Origin: BJGO01 sp039810885
GTDB lineage: Bacteria; Bacteroidota; Bacteroidia; Chitinophagales; UBA10324
Assembly: GCA_039810885.1 (NCBI GenBank)
Contig: JBDHXV010000021.1
Span: 1 to 45,882 of the forward strand
Direction of reading: 5' to 3'
DNA length: 45,882 nt
Shown piece after piece: positions 44,410 to 45,882 of this stretch. Made by a program: the position numbers and the translations under genes. The notes below the pieces were generated by a model. It ran no database searches. It was given only the letters and a program-made list of their open reading frames with translations, and was not told where the DNA came from. The first letter of the stretch is position 1, and the number at the start of each line of letters is the position of its first letter.

Positions 44410-45882
44410 TCTTTTTCTTATTTGAAGTTAACTGCCACTGCACTCCACACATATAATAGCGGCCTCGTGCTATTGCTAATCCTCCGCCGTCTGAATGTAT
44501 CCCCCCATTCAGCGCATTCATAGTGGTTACATTAAATATATTTTTTACACCTGTCGAAATCGTAACCTTTTCACCAATTAGATTTTTATTTATTACTAGG
44601 TCTGCGAGTGTATATCCGGAAGCTATAGTTCGTTCATTTATTCCGGTGCTCGCCGTGTAATATACCGGTGTAGAGCCTACATTCTTCAACATAAAGGTCA
44701 GGTTGATTCCGGCAGCCGGAATTTTCCAGCGGCATTGTGCGGTAAATTCAGGTGTCCAGATTGATTGTACTTCGGTGTGGATTTGAGTTTGCAATTTGTT
44801 TAATCCATAATTAAAGTTTGCAGTGAGATGACTTGCAGTTAATGTAATGCCCACGTTACCTCCAAGACTATGTACCGATTCAAGATTTATATATTGATAC
44901 ATCAATGCTGTAGTATCTACAATGGCCAATACTATTTGATTCTTAATATGCGTGAAGTAAAGCGACGGAGAAAGAGTGAGGTCAATGTTTCCATAGGTTC
45001 GGGTATAATCTCCTCTGATACCGGCATAACGACTATCTTCTGCAACAAGGTTTTCGTTTCCATAAATATTATGATTTGCATCAACAAACATTAAGGTTAA
45101 CTCTTTTAAGTCGGGTGTGCGATAGCCTCGAGCTAAAGCGGCTCGCAGCACTAAATTCTGATTAACCTGATAGCGGAAATTAAGTGCAGGAACAACAGGT
45201 GCTTTATATCTTGAATTATAATTCAGTCGTAGCCCCGGTTTTATTTGCAAAGCAGAGATGGGCTTGTATTCTGCTTGTGCCAATGCCGCTATTTCAAAAA
45301 TGTAATCGCTCTTGTATTTAAAGCGGCTGCCTTTTGCAAATTCATAATTAAAATCAATTCCACTTTGCCATTTCACTTTTTTAGTTGAGGTATTCACAAA
45401 CAAAGCACGGCCAAAGTATTGCTGCACTATCGAGGAGTCTTTGGTGCCCGCAGCGTTCAATATTTGTTGTTCTAAATTCGTGAAGTCTATTCGCGAAGTC
45501 TCTCTTCTACGGTTGTAGTTACTATATGAAGCCAGTAAATTTATATGTTTGGAATGCCCTAAATCAAAGTCTTGGTGTAATGAAACATTGAATCGTTTAA
45601 TATAAAAGTGCTGGTCAAAAGCATACGCATCATACGGCGTTACTACCGGCATGCCTCTGTTGAGTGTAGTTTGATCAAAATAGGAAAGACGAAGTTCATT
45701 GGTATAACGCTTATACTTTACACCATAATTCGCCGTGCCGAAATATTTAATATAGGGGTTCCATTGTTGAGTTCGAGCCTCGGAATATTGGGGAAATCCA
45801 TCAAAATAATTTCTACCTCCCGAAAGTGAAAGATGCGATACTCCAAAGTTTTTACCTATCCACGCATCTGTATATAGCGAGC
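44399..45882 (-). CDS. TonB-dependent outer-membrane receptor (N-terminus outside window)
   Basis: The frame is open from the stop at 44399 to the right edge, about 494 residues seen, and an internal Met at 45652 is not the start. The part in view is the beta-barrel: many alternating strands such as YNYNRRRETSRIDF, SALQIKPGLRLNYNSRYKAP, NLVLRAALARGYRTPDLKELTL (the conserved GYRTPDLKEL-type block) and the closing GVKNIFNVTTMNAL and RYYMCGVQWQL. The plug domain and TonB box lie beyond the edge. It probably imports haem, siderophore or a similar ligand with the adjacent HmuY-like lipoprotein, powered by an ExbBD-TonB system such as that at 2854. Confidence 0.88.
   Translation of the reverse strand, partial: SLYTDAWIGKNFGVSHLSLSGGRNYFDGFPQYSEARTQQWNPYIKYFGTANYGVKYKRYTNELRLSYFDQTTLNRGMPVVTPYDAYAFDQHFYIKRFNVSLHQDFDLGHSKHINLLASYSNYNRRRETSRIDFTNLEQQILNAAGTKDSSIVQQYFGRALFVNTSTKKVKWQSGIDFNYEFAKGSRFKYKSDYIFEIAALAQAEYKPISALQIKPGLRLNYNSRYKAPVVPALNFRYQVNQNLVLRAALARGYRTPDLKELTLMFVDANHNIYGNENLVAEDSRYAGIRGDYTRTYGNIDLTLSPSLYFTHIKNQIVLAIVDTTALMYQYINLESVHSLGGNVGITLTASHLTANFNYGLNKLQTQIHTEVQSIWTPEFTAQCRWKIPAAGINLTFMLKNVGSTPVYYTASTGINERTIASGYTLADLVINKNLIGEKVTISTGVKNIFNVTTMNALNGGIHSDGGGLAIARGRYYMCGVQWQLTSNKKKNEK

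Noticed and set aside
45650..45652. ATG as the start of the receptor gene
   Set aside because: The frame stays open to the window edge with beta-barrel sequence upstream (GRNYFDGFPQYSEARTQQWN and onward), so the Met is internal and the gene is truncated by the window.

Overview
The window is a chromosomal segment of a Bacteroidota bacterium, most likely of the Chitinophagales/Sphingobacteriales type. Four things point there: C-terminal type IX secretion (T9SS) sorting domains on three secreted proteins, a Bacteroidota-type (subtype iii) type VI secretion edge with TssN, a HmuY/TonB-dependent receptor pair, and promoters of the Bacteroidota form TTG-N19-TAnnTTTG. The DNA is AT-rich, several genes start with TTG or GTG, and none of the three tRNA genes encodes its CCA end. 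Most of the window is ordinary core genome in short, tightly packed operons. I see no CRISPR array, insertion sequence, prophage, rRNA or replication origin.

Layout. 1-1743 (minus) is the start of a T6SS operon: tssG, then tssN, which runs off the left edge. It lies just past the 3' end of tRNA-Arg(ACG). 2019-6344 (plus) holds a tRNA-modifying methyltransferase, an ExbB-ExbD-TonB energy-transduction operon, a small Rof-like protein and folC. 6349-11984 (minus) is a unit of a double-length D-Ala-D-Ala ligase-like protein, a PASTA protein, a T9SS cargo protein and a rhodanese. 12596-17656 (minus) is a clpB-lon proteostasis operon, divergent from queG. Aconitase (18807-21074) and a POT peptide transporter follow, then tRNA-Cys(GCA). 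23073-26931 has a CoA-binding protein, a small unknown protein, a 2-oxoacid dehydrogenase E2 and dnaX. 26984-32200 (minus) holds a sterol-desaturase-family protein and an envelope-glycosylation cluster with a fused GT2/membrane glycosyltransferase/TPR protein. 32341-37779 has a MerR regulator, a T9SS esterase, an RDD protein, a phosphoesterase, a heptose-7-phosphate kinase and a PLP aminotransferase. 37896-41161 (plus) is a tRNA-centred group: tRNA-Met(CAT), CCA-adding enzyme, an acidic pRiA4b ORF-3-like protein and miaA. 41150-45882 (minus) has a T9SS lamin-tail protein, a PLP deaminase/desulfhydrase, a HmuY-like lipoprotein and a truncated TonB-dependent receptor.

Functional links. The ExbBD-TonB operon could energise the TonB-dependent receptor at the right end. 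Four tRNA-processing or modifying enzymes (TrmN6, QueG, Cca, MiaA) and three tRNAs occur within 40 kb, and Cca must finish all three of these tRNAs.

Most notable points: (i) an A10 slippery tract in dnaX, placed so that a one-base shift ends translation two codons later, giving a 378-residue gamma-like product; (ii) a tandem Ddl fusion whose two halves have lost different motifs; (iii) a multi-helix structure ending in a T7 tract between tRNA-Met and cca; (iv) near-identical promoters on the tRNA genes, two of which share the initial sequence TTTGCGCTCCCAAA.
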